Shown one piece after another: positions 11,277-22,649 of a stretch of DNA of 64,000 nucleotides. The translations under genes were made by a program, and so were the position numbers. The stretch is from Mycoplasma bradburyae (GTDB lineage Bacteria > Bacillota_I > Bacilli_A > Mycoplasmatales > Mycoplasmoidaceae). The stretch is from positions 806,001 to 870,000 of the forward strand of contig NZ_CP101415.1 in the NCBI RefSeq assembly GCF_024339025.1, given 5' to 3'. How positions within the stretch are numbered: position 1 is the first letter of the stretch; every line of letters begins with the position of its first letter. The notes beneath the pieces were generated by a model. It was not told where the DNA came from. It made no database searches and saw only the letters and a list, made by a program, of their open reading frames with translations.

Positions 11277-11942
11277 TTAAATAGAAGAATTTTTTGTATC
11301 GAAACTCTTAATTGTTTCAATCATCATTTTCTTCTCATCATCCAGCAATTTATAAAAATATGATCCTGAAACAAATTTTGATACTAAACCTTTAAGTTCG
11401 CATGCTTTCTCTAGATTAATACCACCATCAATTTCAATCTCAATATTAGGAAAGAACTTAATAAGTTTAGCAATATTCCTATAAACAAGCGGACTAAATT
11501 CTTGCCCACCAGCACCTGGTTCAACCGACATTAAAGTCACATAATCAACTAATTTAATTTGGTCTAAATATTCGCATATATCAGTATTAAATTTGAATGC
11601 TAATCCAGCTTTTTTATTACTATTTTTTATGTAAGCTAAATATTTAGTTATTAATTCTTTATTGTCTTTTAATGGTTCGACATGGAAACTAATATTGTCA
11701 CACTTCGTCTTTGTGTATGTCAAGATATGCTTAGCAATTTTGTTTACCATTAAATGAACATTAACTTCATAACCCAACGCTTTTAGTGAATCAACATAAC
11801 GTTCATCAAAAGCATAGTTATTAACGAATTCATCCATTACATCATAATGAATTTTATTCAAACCTAATTGCTTATAATGAGTTAATTTATCTTGATCATA
11901 GTCATTAAGCATCGGTAAAATCGAAAATAATAAGTCGCTCAT
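11277..11942 (-). CDS. rpe: Ribulose-phosphate 3-epimerase
   Basis: The 221-residue TIM-barrel enzyme interconverts ribulose 5-phosphate and xylulose 5-phosphate in the pentose phosphate pathway. It has the metal-ligand segments KIHYDVMDEFV and ISFHVEP, the MSVEPGAGGQEF loop and the phosphate-binding EIDGGINLEKA with FVSGSYFYK near the end. Its ATG overlaps the pgi stop codon as TAATG, which suggests translational coupling. Same position as MG112. Confidence 0.92.
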   Translation of the reverse strand: MSDLLFSILPMLNDYDQDKLTHYKQLGLNKIHYDVMDEFVNNYAFDERYVDSLKALGYEVNVHLMVNKIAKHILTYTKTKCDNISFHVEPLKDNKELITKYLAYIKNSNKKAGLAFKFNTDICEYLDQIKLVDYVTLMSVEPGAGGQEFSPLVYRNIAKLIKFFPNIEIEIDGGINLEKACELKGLVSKFVSGSYFYKLLDDEKKMMIETIKSFDTKNSSI

Positions 11943-13228
11943 TATTTACCTAAAAGTTTAAACATTCTTTGCTTGTAATCCTCAACACCAGGTTGGTCAT
12001 ATGGATCATGATTTAATAATAGCGCTGAAACAGAAGTAGCTATGCATAATCAGTAATAAACATAACCAAAACCATAACCATTATTTTGTTCTATATCAAT
12101 TTCAATAATTGGCACGCCAGCACTAGCATGAGCTTGTTTGGTAGCTTCGCAAGCAATATAGTTAAGTTCATTAACTGATTTGTTAGTTACATAATCAAGC
12201 TTGTCATCGTTATCAAATTGCGACTTATTTAGTTTTAAACTATTGCTGTTAGCTTTTTCAAATGAGAAAACTGTTTCAAAAAAGATCTTCTTACCTTGTT
12301 GGTATAACTGACCCATAGAGTGTAAATCTGTTGTAAATACTGAATATGTTGGGAATAAAGAATTTTCTTTTTTCCCTTCACTTTCTCCGAATAATTGACG
12401 GTGTTGCAACATCAAGTATTCATGTTGTTCTTCGTAAGTAATAGCTACTTCAACATCTTTTTTAAGCTCTGTGTAAAGATAATGACGAAGAGCGGCATAA
12501 CAATAAGCTGTGTTCTTAGTTAAATCAGCTGAACTAAATAAATCAGCGTTAGCTTGCTTAGCGCCTAAAATTAAATTTTTGTAGTTAGCTCCAGCTAGAC
12601 CAGCAACAAGCAACCCGCTTGGTGTTAATGTTGAAAATCTACCACCAATATCTGAATAAATCGGCAACATTTCATAGTTATTCTTAACTGCTAAATCGTG
12701 TAGAACACCTTTTTGTGGATCAGTTATCGCGACTATTCTTTTAGCTGCTTGTTGATCGTATTGTTTATATAAAGCCTCTCGGAATAATTTAAATCCTACA
12801 GATGGTTCTAAAGTTGTACCTGATTTAGATATAACAACAATCGCTCAATTCTTATCGCGAACTTGTTCTAAAATATTTATTAAAGTGTTTTCACTTAAAC
12901 TTCTAACAAAATGAATTTTTCTTTTTTGTTGACTTGGTAAGTATGATGTGATATCTAAAATTGCTTTGATACCAGTGTATGAACCACCAATACCAATAAC
13001 CACAACATCCGTTACTTTTAATTGATCCCATTCAGCAATTTTAGCATCAATTTTTTGATATATTTCAGTTTGGTCTTGATTAACATAATCAATTCAACCT
13101 AACATATTTGAACTTGGAGTTTTCTTATCTTTTAATTGATCAAATATATCATTTAATTTAGCTTGATACTTAGTTGATAATTTTTGGTAATCTAAGTCTT
13201 TAATAAGGTCAAATTTTAATTTAATCAT
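11942..13228 (-). CDS. pgi: Glucose-6-phosphate isomerase
   Basis: The 428-residue enzyme converts glucose 6-phosphate to fructose 6-phosphate, the entry point for sugar phosphate made by the maltose operon of this window. Diagnostic parts are VVVIGIGGSYTGIKAILD, the phosphate-binding ISKSGTTLEPSVGFKLFR, DIGGRFSTLTPSG and the C-terminal YDQPGVEDYKQRMFKLLG with the catalytic Lys. The short form (about 430 residues) is usual in Gram-positives and mollicutes. It ends overlapping rpe. Confidence 0.96.
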
Positions 13229-13261
13229 AGTGTTCTCACTTTTTTGGTTTATTGCTTAATT

Positions 13262-14086
13262 TTAAAATATCGACTGAAGCAAACTTAAATATATTTTATA
13301 GATTAATGAATTAATCTGTTTTTTTACACAACAATCAATACTTGTTTCTAAATGCATACAGTCCCTAAATTTGCATTGGGTTTGGTATTTCCTGAATTCT
13401 AACAAACCATAACTTAATTCCTGTTTAGTAATTTCAAGATTAAAAATAGAAAAACCAGGGGAGTCTGCAATATATCCATTTAAAAATTTATAAAGCTTTG
13501 TTGATGTTGTAGTGTTCTTACCTCTTTTAAGTTTGTTAGATACTTCTTGAGTTCAGATATTAAGAGTGTTATCTAACCTTTTAATTAAAGTTGATTTACC
13601 AACTCCACTATGACCACAAAACAATGATATTTTGTCAGATATCATTGTTTTTAAATTTAAGAAATCATCGTTATTATTTAATCTAAAAACTTGATAGCCT
13701 GTTTGGATCAAAGCTTGATATATTTCTTCAAAATCATCACTGTTATCAATTAAATCTAATTTTGAAAAAGCGATTAACGGCTTGAACTCAAGCTTTGATT
13801 CAAAATAAACTAAAAACTTAAAAAGTTGTTTTAAGTTTAGTAATGGATCTTTAACTGAAAAAACCAAGATAACATAATCAAGGTTAGCTACCTTAGGACG
13901 AACCAAATAATTTTTACGTTCAACTAACTTAATGATCTCATTACGTTCATTAAGTTCTAATAAATCGTTAGCCACCAATTTAATCTTTTGGTATTTTCAT
14001 TTACCTGGTGCATGAAGTTTTTTTATCTCATTATTAACTTCACAAAATAGATCGTTGGCATTAATTTCTAAAATTCTAGCAATCAT
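13262..14086 (-). CDS. rsgA: Small-ribosomal-subunit GTPase RsgA
   Basis: The 274-residue product is a circularly permuted GTPase that assists 30S maturation. It has an N-terminal OB fold, the G4 motif IAFSKLDL, the G1 loop FCGHSGVGKSTLIKRL and the G3 motif IADSPGFS. A C-terminal zinc knuckle (CKFRDCMHLETSIDC) supplies the C-x5-C-x-H-x6-C ligands. The ATG overlaps the pknB stop as TAATG. The order prpC-pknB-rsgA is widely conserved in Gram-positives. Confidence 0.94.
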
Positions 14087-15333
14087 TATTTTGGTGGTGA
14101 TGAGAAATTAAAGATAATCAAACCTAAGGTTAAAAGTACAATTAAGATAACAAGACCTGTAATTAATCAAAATGATCAATACTTAAAAATGATAGGTTCT
14201 GAATCAACAGTTATTTCAGTTGGTTTGAATAACTCGTCTTTTTGCAAAACCCTTTTTTCGTAAGGTTTTATTAACGCTTGTTCTTTATCGACATTATCCA
14301 AATCTTTAAGAATATCTTCGCAACTACTATAACGATATTTACGATCTTCTTTTTTAGATGCCATACATCTAAAAACAATGTTCTCTACGGAGTTAGGAAC
14401 ATCAAAACCCATAGTCTTCATTAAAGGGACATCGTATTGGTTAGGTAATTTAATAACATCTTGCCCTTTTTTATTTTGTTTATTAAATGGCTTTTGACCA
14501 GTTATCATTTCAAACAAAATAACACCAAATGAATAAAAATCATACTGAACAGTAGGACGTGTTCTTCGCAACAATGGACCATTGGTTTTAGGATTAATTA
14601 ATGGTTTATTGTTTTCGTCACGAACTATCTCTTTATCCAAAACATCTGGACACATATAATCTTCGGTTCCAAATAATGCTTGCTCATTAGTAAGAATTTT
14701 TAAAGCAGCATCTGTAGTAATTGAAGAAGCGATACCAAAATCGATTATCTTCAGTTCTCTGAAATCTTTAGATAACATCAAGTTCTCAGGTTTTAAGTCT
14801 CTGTGAATAATTTGATGTGAATAGTTATGTAATTTTTGAATCCCTTCAACCATTCTTCTAAAGTAATACAAAGCTTCCTTAACAGATAAACTTCCTTTAG
14901 TTGAGATATGTTTACGTAAAGTAACACCTTGAACGTATTCCATTACGATAACAACGATATCTTTAATTTTTACTATATGATTATTTCTTTCAAAGATTAA
15001 TTCGTTATCTGAAATATCATACGTAGTAATTAAATTGGGATGACTAATTCTAGAAGAAGTAATTAATTCTTGACGTAATTTAGTCCATTTATCTTCACTA
15101 TCAGCTGGATTTTTTTTAACAATCTTAACAACTACCAAACTCTTTTTGGCACCGTTAATCTTATCAGTTTCTGCCATTATGTTTTTAGCAACATAAATGA
15201 CTGAGTTCATACCTCCTTCTGTTAGTTGTTTGACAATTACATATTGACTAAATAACTTATCATTCGGAATTAGATAAACATTTGATTTTTTTTCGGTTTG
15301 TCTGTTAATGTTTGGCTTGTTATTATTAGCCAT
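14086..15333 (-). CDS. pknB: Membrane-anchored Ser/Thr protein kinase (PknB/PrkC type)
   Basis: The 415-residue Hanks-type kinase has a glycine loop LTEGGMNSVIYVAKN (near residue 37), the invariant Lys in VVVKIVKK, the catalytic loop IIHRDLKPENLML (about 175) and the DFG motif IIDFGIASS. Domain end markers (DFYSFGVILFEMITGQKPF) are present. A single membrane helix (FWLITGLVILIVLLTLGLIIF) lies at the extreme C-terminus and only about eight residues follow it, so there are no PASTA repeats or other external sensor. It overlaps prpC by 8 nt and rsgA by 1 nt; the phosphatase upstream is the likely counter-enzyme. Targets are unknown. Confidence 0.95.
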
Positions 15334-16120
15334 TTATAACCTCAGTTAATTTAACTACAACAACACTTAAATTGTCATTAGACATAGCGCTCATACCGTT
15401 TTCAAGAAGGTTATCAGCTACTTTTTGCATATCATCAGTAATACTTAATAGATCATGAAATTTCTCAGGCATTACAAAGTTATAAAATCCGTCAGATGAT
15501 AGTAATAGATATTCATCGTCATTATGAATAACATCAAAAGAAGTATCAAAATCAAGTTTAGCAGTATCTTTAGATACGATATTAGTTAAAGCTAATAATT
15601 CTTTTTCATTAGCTTTAAAAGTTACAGCAGATGCATTAATCTTTTTAAGATAATTATACAAGTTGTGGTCGTTCGTAATTTGACTAACTTTTTTGTCTTT
15701 ACCAATTAAATAAGCGCGAGAGTCACCGACCCAGAAAGTATAGATTTTATTATTAGCAATGATCGATAAAACAATGGTAGTAGCCATTTGTTTTAGCGAT
15801 GCATTTTCATGTTCTTTTTTAAACTTTTCATCGTTAGCTACGATGTAGTTATAAATCTGTTGTTTACATTTAAGTAAAACATTTTTAAACCAACTTTCCA
15901 TCTTTTCATCACTTAGATTATTAAAGTTGGTTGATAAAAAAATATCACGGATTAAGTCACGAGTAATACTACTAGCAATCGCCCCGCCTTTATATCCTCC
16001 TAGACCATCGCAAACTAAAGCAATTATATTGTGATACTGATTAGTACCAACAAATACTGCGTCTTGGTTTTCTTCACGAACTGTACCTACATGAGTTGAA
16101 CTTGCGTATATCTTTTTCAT
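15326..16120 (-). CDS. prpC: PP2C-type protein phosphatase PrpC
   Basis: The 264-residue metal-dependent phosphatase should dephosphorylate proteins modified by PknB. Motifs in order are HVGTVREENQDAVFVG (first metal Asp), ALVCDGLGGYKGGAIAS, YTFWVGDSRAYLIG, LLLSSDGFYNFV and AMSNDNLSVVVVKL; all metal-binding Asp positions appear intact. The stop codon lies inside pknB and the start overlaps the end of gmk by one base, so the gmk-prpC-pknB-rsgA chain is tightly coupled. Confidence 0.95.
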   Translation of the reverse strand: MKKIYASSTHVGTVREENQDAVFVGTNQYHNIIALVCDGLGGYKGGAIASSITRDLIRDIFLSTNFNNLSDEKMESWFKNVLLKCKQQIYNYIVANDEKFKKEHENASLKQMATTIVLSIIANNKIYTFWVGDSRAYLIGKDKKVSQITNDHNLYNYLKKINASAVTFKANEKELLALTNIVSKDTAKLDFDTSFDVIHNDDEYLLLSSDGFYNFVMPEKFHDLLSITDDMQKVADNLLENGMSAMSNDNLSVVVVKLTEVING

Positions 16121-16689
16121 TATCTATTACTTTCTTGGATTAATTTCTTGATTTTTTCAATTGTTTGCTCTAAATTGTCATTAACAATAATATGATCATA
16201 ATATTTTTGGTGAGCATATTCTTTAACAGATTGTTCTAAACGATATTTAATCGCTTCATCACTTTCTGTTCCACGCTTTTTTAAACGATTAATTAATTCT
16301 TCTTCAGATGGTGGTGTTATAAAAATACTTAATGTTCTAAACCCTTTTTTTAATACTTGCATCACACCTTGGTATTCGATTTCAAGAATTAAATTTTCGT
16401 TTTTATCAATAATCTCTTTAACAATCGAAAGTGGTGTACCATAGTAATTGTTAACATAATGAGCATATTCTAATAACTCATTATTGTCAATCATAGATTG
16501 AAACTCTTCTTTTGTCTTAAAAAAATAATGTGTTCCTTCTATTTCAGTTTCTCTTTTTTTTCTTGTAGTGGCTGAAATAGATAAGTTTAGTTTTAATTCG
16601 TTATCTAATAAAAGTTTATTAACTATCGTACCTTTACCAACTCCACTTGGTCCTGAAATTAAGATAATTAAACCTTGTTTATTACTCAT
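16120..16689 (-). CDS. gmk: Guanylate kinase
   Basis: The 189-residue enzyme phosphorylates GMP to GDP. It has the P-loop LISGPSGVGKGTIVNKLL, the GMP-binding SISATTRKKRETEIEGTHY and EYAHYVNNYYGTP, and the lid region RLKKRGTESDEAIKYRL. It heads the gmk-prpC-pknB-rsgA-pgi-rpe run and is divergent from def with 105 nt between them; M. genitalium has def and gmk in the same neighbourhood (MG106, MG107). Confidence 0.96.
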   Translation of the reverse strand: MSNKQGLIILISGPSGVGKGTIVNKLLLDNELKLNLSISATTRKKRETEIEGTHYFFKTKEEFQSMIDNNELLEYAHYVNNYYGTPLSIVKEIIDKNENLILEIEYQGVMQVLKKGFRTLSIFITPPSEEELINRLKKRGTESDEAIKYRLEQSVKEYAHQKYYDHIIVNDNLEQTIEKIKKLIQESNR

Positions 16690-16794
16690 ACTTTGAACTA
16701 ATTTATTGATATAAGCAGTATTGTTTCGGATAAATTTACTTTCTTATATACTTTTTAATATTTTAATATTTATATTTATTAGAACACTATTAAA

Positions 16795-17385
16795 ATGAAA
16801 AGTAAACTAAAACCGACTAGTGATTGATTAGTTACAGACCAGAATCCAAAGATGCGTGAAGTATGTAGTCCTGTGACTTTTCCGATAAGCGAAGAAGTTC
16901 AAGAAGCTATCGATAAAATGATCTCATATGTTGATGAAAGTTTTTATGATCGCGCAGAACAATACGATATAAGACCTGGTATTGGAATAGCTGCTAACCA
17001 AATTGGTTTAAATAAAAGAATGTTTTACATTCATTTTACAGATTTTTGTAACAAAGAACATAAATACTTTTTAATGAACCCTGAGTGAATTGAAAAAAGC
17101 GTTAATAAAGCTTATATCGGTTCTGGTGAGGGTTGTTTATCTGTTCCTACAGATAAAGATGGATATGTTATTCGTTGCGAAAAAGTTAAGCTAAAAGGCT
17201 TTGACTACTTAACCCAAAAAGAAGTGGTAATAAAAGCGCATGGATTATTATCAATGTGTTTGCAACATGAAATGGATCACCTTGAAGGTAAATTCTATTA
17301 TGATTCTATTAACACTATGAAACCTTTCTTTAAAAAAGAAGAATGAGTTTGTGTTGAACAAGAAGATTGTGCGGAATGTAAATAA
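16795..17385 (+). CDS. def: Peptide deformylase
   Basis: The 196-residue metalloenzyme removes the formyl group from nascent N-termini. All three family motifs are intact: [17 protein letters not shown] with the metal-binding Cys, and [14 protein letters not shown] with the two His ligands and catalytic Glu. Three Trp residues are TGA codons. An unusual Cys-rich C-terminus ([13 protein letters not shown]) follows the catalytic core. It is divergent from gmk; no clear Shine-Dalgarno sequence precedes the ATG. Confidence 0.95.
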
Positions 17386-17402
17386 CTAGTTTAAGGGAAT
17401 AT

Positions 17403-17433
17403 AAAAAGGATTAGCAATTCGCTAATCCTTTTT
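17403..17433. terminator. Bidirectional terminator between def and the MFS gene
   Basis: An 8-bp stem, GGATTAGC/GCTAATCC with an AATTC loop, is flanked by A-rich sequence on the left and TTTTTATTTG on the right. It serves convergent def (+) and the transporter (-). Confidence 0.85.
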
Positions 17434-17450
17434 ATTTGTTTTGTTATCTA

Positions 17451-19043
17451 TTATTTAAAGATATCACCTTTGTAGAAGTTGAATGACATGAATGGTCATT
17501 TATCAGTAAATGGAACTCATTCACCATTAACAATACGTCCTGATTTAGGTAATATTGAAGCCATAGCTACAAAGCTCATTGATAATATTATGAACAATAT
17601 AACAGCTGTAAGACCAGCAGGGTCAATTTGTTCAGCAGTGTAAGTAACACCAGCTAATGAAGGACCTTGTGTAATAACTGATAATACGATGTCGGATAAT
17701 GTATATAATACATAACCTACACCTCAGATAAGTCCGAATTGTGTACCAACTTTAGAAGGTGAAGCACCTTTGAATTCATGAGGAATCATTAAGATTGTTG
17801 ATTGAATACCTCATAAGAAGATACCTGAACAGAATGAAGTAATGATTTGTCCAGCTGCTAATCCAGGGTTTTTGTTACCGCCCAAGTAACCAAATAAGAA
17901 TGAAGCAATAATGAATATCATACCTAAGCTGAAAGTAGTCATTAAGTATCTTCTTCTTTCATATCTAGTTTTATTAAATGGACTTAATAAGAATACCCCA
18001 CCTATTAGACCTAGAACGAATGCGATCTTAGTCGAACTTGTCGCTCAAGGTAATACTTTTTCGGTTGAAAGTTTGTTGAAAGTAGATGAAGCTACTATGC
18101 CTGAATATGTTCCAGATAAGAATCATACTACAGCCACTAATCATGCACCAAACATTACGAATAATTTGATAATGTTTTTATCTTTTAAACATGATTTGAT
18201 AGTGACATCAGATTCCATTTTAGTATGCTTCTCATTTGGTAAAACAGTTTCTTTACCAAAGATAAAGTAAAGTATTCAAGTAGCAACAATAATTAGAATG
18301 AATGCAGCACAAATAATATATCAATTTTTAGTTGCTTCTAATTTAATTTGTGTACTGAAAGCAAACAATAAGAATGGGAACGCAACACCCATATTGAACC
18401 CAAATGGGTTAATCATACTAAGCGTAGTTTTCTTTTGAATTGTAGAAAGCTTAGCAATAACTGGTTGAGTATAACTAATTAAAGCTGTACCACCCACGGC
18501 TAATAAAGTTCTAAAGATGATGAATAAACTGTATCCTAATGCAGTTAATTTAGTAAGACTTCCGCCTTGACCTATAACATCATTTGTTTTTTCATAGAAC
18601 ATTTTACTTTCAGATAAAACTAAGGCATTGTTTCCATCGAAAGGATAAGCCACAACAATGAACGGGAATGATAATGCCATAATTCCGATCATAGTTAAAA
18701 CAGTTTTTCTATGACCTAATTTACCAATAAATCAACCAGCAAGGAATGAACCAACACCACGGAATAGTGTAATTGATCAGTTAGTTGCTGCTGTTGCTAT
18801 TGCCCCAGGATTTTTAAAAAAGAATGATTGAGATCAACCTGCTCAAGTATTTTTCACATCACCGTTAGGGTTATATGAGAAATTACCTGCTAATTGATCG
18901 ATTAAGAATCAGTTTACTACAAATAGGAAATAAGCAAATAGGATTATTGCTCAAGTCACTATCAGCTCACGATCCGTAAGTTTTTTTATATTCTCAAGTT
19001 TCTGCTCACGCGTTAAACCTGATGAAGATAGTTTAAATTTCAT
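17451..19043 (-). CDS. Major facilitator superfamily transporter
   Basis: The 530-residue product has about 12 hydrophobic segments and typical MFS loop chemistry: GWFIGKLGHRKTVLTMIG after segment 2 (the G-x3-D/G-R-x-G-R-R/K loop) and LLSPFNKTRYERRRYLMT in the second half. A soluble N-terminus (SSSGLTREQKLENIKKLTDRE) and a central polar loop (FGKETVLPNEKHTKMESD) are present. Ten or more Trp codons are TGA. I cannot name the substrate; a sugar or sugar-phosphate is plausible by analogy with mycoplasma MFS proteins, but this is a guess. It is a single-gene unit with its own promoter and terminator. Confidence 0.85.
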
Positions 19044-19060
19044 ATTAAATTTCTTTTTAT

Positions 19061-19089
19061 TTATTAGCTTATCTTAATCAAATTGACAA
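19061..19089 (-). promoter_or_regulatory. Promoter of the MFS transporter
   Basis: On the minus strand, TTGTCA (19084-19089) and TAATAA (19061-19066) are 17 nt apart, ending 17 nt before the ATG. The -35 box is identical to that of the 16S promoter. Confidence 0.55.
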
Positions 19090-19336
19090 AAACCTAATTA
19101 AGTTGATAAAAGCACTCAAAAACTGTGCTTAATTACTAAACACGAATAATTAAACACAATTAAAAACACCATTTATTCAAAGCTCGCTTAATATTTAGTT
19201 CGGTTTATAACTAAAAAAATATTAAACTTCGTATATTATTTTATTAAATCTTTATAATAAATTGTTAATTTTCTTTTGAAATTAATCTATTTTTTAAGAT
19301 AAGATTATTATTAATTTAATCAAAATCTAATGACAT

Positions 19337-21172
19337 ATGCATAAATTTGTTGTAGTTGGAGCAGGTCATGCTGGTTTAGAAGCTGCTTTTATTCTTTCAA
19401 AATTGAACAATAAAGTTTACTTATGCGTTTTAGATAAAAACTATGTAGGAAACTGTCCTTGTAATCCTTCTGTTGGTGGACCAGCAAAAGGAATTGTTAC
19501 AAGAGAAATAGATGCATTAGGCGGAATGCAAGCTAAAGCTGCTGATAATACAGCCTTACAAAGAAAAATCTTAAACTCATCTAAAGGGCCTGGTGTTCAA
19601 TGTTTAAGATTTCAAATCGATAAGGTTCAATATAAAAAATGATTTTTAAAACAAATTGAAGATAATGAAAATATTGAACTTGTTGAAGGTGAAGTAACAA
19701 GCATTTTAACTGATAAAAATACCGCTAAAGGTGTTATAGTAAATGGTGATAAAAAAATAGAAGCAGATGCAGTAATAATTACAACAGGTACGTATCTGAA
19801 ATCATTAACATTTCACGGTAAAAATGTAAATAATGAGGGTCCAGAAGGTTTTAAAAATTCCACTAATTTATCTGATTGGTTAAAAGAAGTTGGATTCGAA
19901 TTAATTAGATTAAAAACAGGTACTCCTCCTCGTATTAAAAAAGATTCAATTAATTATTCAGATCTACAAATTGAACCAGGTAATGGAATCGATTTATATT
20001 TTTCGCATTGATCAAAAGAGAGATTTATAAATTACGAGTTACCTTGTTATTTAATTCATACAAATGAAAAAATTCATAAATTAATTAACGATAACCTTCA
20101 ATTATCAGCTATGTATTCAGGTAATATAACAGGTGTTGGTCCTAGATATTGCCCAAGCATTGAAGATAAGATTGTAAGATTTTCAGATAAATCTAGACAT
20201 CAAGTCTTTATCGAACCAGAATCTCTTGAACTAGATACAGTTTATTTAAGCGGATTTTCAAGTTCATTAGATATATCGATACAAGATAAAATAATTCATC
20301 TTTTACCAGGGTTAGAAAAAGCAGAAGTTGTGAAATATGGTTATGCAATTGAATATGACGCAATTAACCCTATTCAACTATATCCTTCATTAGAATCAAA
20401 ATTAATAAAAAACCTCTTTTTTGCCGGACAAATTAATGGAACTAGTGGTTATGAAGAAGCGGCTGCGCAAGGTTTAATAGCAGGTATAAATGCTAACCAA
20501 AAAATCAATAATAAAGAGTTATTAGTTTTATCTAGAGATGAAGCATATATTGGCGTTATGATCGATGATATCGTAACCAAAGGAGTTACTGATCCTTATA
20601 GATTATTAACTTCAAGAGCTGAATACAGATTATTATTACGAAATGATAATGCATTAGAACGATTAATTCATAAGGGTTATGAGATAGGCACTATAACTAA
20701 AGAACAATTAGATTCATATAACGAAAATTTAAGAAAAAAGAATGAATTAATTGAATTCTTAAAAGATAAAAAAATTGGTATGTATTCACAATTAAGAGCA
20801 TTTACAAACAATACTAATTTTTCACTTTATGATTTCTTAAAACGTCCTGAAATTAAATTAGTTAATTTATTAGAAACTATTAAGTTTGATTACTCTAATT
20901 TCGATGAAGAGTTATTAAAAAATATCGAAATTACCGTAAAATATGAAGGTTATATAAATAAAGAAATAAGAATTGTTAACTCTTTAAAAAATTTAGAAAA
21001 CATCAAAATACCAGAAGATATCGTATATAGAAATGTTCAAAATTTATCGATCGAAGCTATTGATAAATTAAATAAAATTAGACCATTTAATTTAGCTCAA
21101 GCTAAAAGAATTAGTGGTATTAATTTGGCTGATATTATTTCGTTAAAAACTCACTTAGAACAAAATGCTTAA
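19337..21172 (+). CDS. mnmG: tRNA uridine 5-carboxymethylaminomethyl modification enzyme MnmG (GidA)
   Basis: The 611-residue FAD enzyme, with MnmE, modifies the wobble uridine of tRNAs. It begins [20 protein letters not shown] (FAD-binding GxGxxGxE), followed by the conserved [20 protein letters not shown] and [12 protein letters not shown]. Later come [31 protein letters not shown] and the C-terminal ARLLLRND-type helical region with [16 protein letters not shown]. Two TGA-coded Trp lie between residues 100 and 225. It overlaps rsmG by 8 nt. A possible promoter, TTGAAA-18-TAAGAT, lies about 30 nt upstream. Confidence 0.96.
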
Positions 21173-21893
21173 GACGCTTAAAACTTCTTTAAACGATTTA
21201 AATATTTCTTTATCAGATAAACAATTAACTGATATAAGTTTCTTTTTGGAAGAAATTTATAAAAATAACAAATTATTTAATTTAACCGGTTATAAAACTA
21301 AAGAACTTATTGTTGAAATGTTAGGGGTTAAAAGTGTTCTGATAGCTAATTCATTAGTTAACCATTTTTTCAATAATGAACTAAAAGTTATTGATATAGG
21401 AACAGGCGCAGGAATCCCTGGATTGATAATTAAAATAATCTATCCTAATCTAGACGTTTATTTGTTGGATTCAAACGCTAAAAAAGTTAATTTTATTAAA
21501 GAGACGATAAATAAGCTTAATTTGAGTAATATTGTTGCTCTAAATTCAAGAGTAGAAGATAATGAATTTTTAAATAAATATAAACAAAGTTTTGATTTTG
21601 TTTTTTCTCAAGCTGTTTCAAATATAGCTGTTTTAAACGAACTTTCAACACAACTTTTAAAGATTAATGGGAAGGTTATTCACTTTAAATCAAAAGGGTA
21701 TCAAAATGAAATTAATTTTGCTAGCAATCATTTAATTGATTTAGGTTTAGAGTTAAATATTTGTGATTCATATGAATTTAATAATTATTTTTTAGTTAAT
21801 GTTTTTTATAATAAAAAAACAGAAGCTTCAAATAAATACCCAAGGGAATGAAGCAAAATTAAAAAAGAATTAATTGAAGATGCAAGACACTAA
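21165..21893 (+). CDS. rsmG: 16S rRNA m7G methyltransferase RsmG (GidB)
   Basis: The 242-residue Rossmann-fold methyltransferase modifies a guanosine (G527 in E. coli numbering) of 16S rRNA with SAM. The SAM-binding motif VIDIGTGAGIPGLIIKI lies near residue 75, followed by VYLLDSNAKKVNFIKET and FDFVFSQAVSNIAVL. The reading frame continues through a TGA-coded Trp near the C-terminus (KYPREWSKIKKELIEDARH). It overlaps mnmG by 8 nt and the next gene by 14 nt, giving a three-gene unit. Confidence 0.95.
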
Positions 21894-22608
21894 GTTTATA
21901 ACAGTAACATCGACAATAAAAAATTCAGCCAAAACGTCGACTGCTATAGGTTTGGTTATTTCATTAGTTACCGAAGGTTATAAGGTTCTATATTTAGGAT
22001 TTGATAACAAACTTAATTTTTTACCAAATGAAGAGGAAGATCAAGTTTTAGCTAAGGATTATATCCTAGAAAAAGTTACACTTAATCGCGCTATAAGACA
22101 TTTTTATTCTTTCTATCCTTTTGATATGTTTGATATCAATTCTGATCTCGTTAAATGACTTAAGGATATAACAGAAAAACAACAAGCAAAAATTATAAGC
22201 AAACTTTTTAAGGATATCAAGCATGAAAGATATCATTATGTTGTAATAGATTTGAACTATAAGGATAAACCTATTCATAACGCGATTATTAAGATGAGCG
22301 ATCATTGTTTTTTTACAATTAATGTTGATCGTTACGAAGATGGTATAACCCAACAAGAAATAAATGCTTTCTTATCATTAGTTCCTAAAAAAGAACACAT
22401 TAAATTATTAATAACTCAATTTAAACGCTTTATGGTGGATCATCATAAGTTTATTGAGAACCTTAAATATATTTATGGTGATTTTGTATTCAATCACCAA
22501 ATTGATTCTTCTAGAGCTATGCGTAATCGCATAGACCACGCCTATAATTACACAAGAGTTGATAAACTTTGCAAACCAATTAAAAAATACATTCTAGAAT
22601 CAAAATAA
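21880..22608 (+). CDS. ParA/Soj-like protein with degenerate P-loop
   Basis: The 242-residue product looks like a ParA/MinD-type ATPase: TVTSTIKNSAKTSTAIGL aligns with the deviant Walker A region, followed by EGYKVLYLGFDNKLNFLP (Walker A' and switch area) and RYHYVVIDLNYKD (Walker B). However, the KGGxGKT box has become IKNSAKTS, losing both the signature Lys and the Gly before Lys-18, so ATP hydrolysis may be impaired. I took ATG at 21880; a TTG at 21874 would add two residues. Adjacent mnmG-rsmG recalls the ancestral oriC cluster mnmG-rsmG-soj-parB. A role in chromosome partition is inferred only. Confidence 0.65.
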
Positions 22609-22640
22609 AAGCAGATCGTAATTATACGATCTGCTTTTCT
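22608..22640. terminator. Bidirectional terminator after the mnmG unit
   Basis: A perfect 10-bp stem, GCAGATCGTA/TACGATCTGC with an ATTA loop, is flanked by AAAA on the left and TTTTC on the right. It serves convergent genes on both sides. Confidence 0.88.
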
Positions 22641-22649
22641 CATTATGAG

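Noticed and set aside
19110..19130. AAGCACTC with GTGCTT as a second CIRCE element
   Set aside because: The spacer is five to seven bases instead of nine and the right arm is poor. It is at best a weak hairpin.
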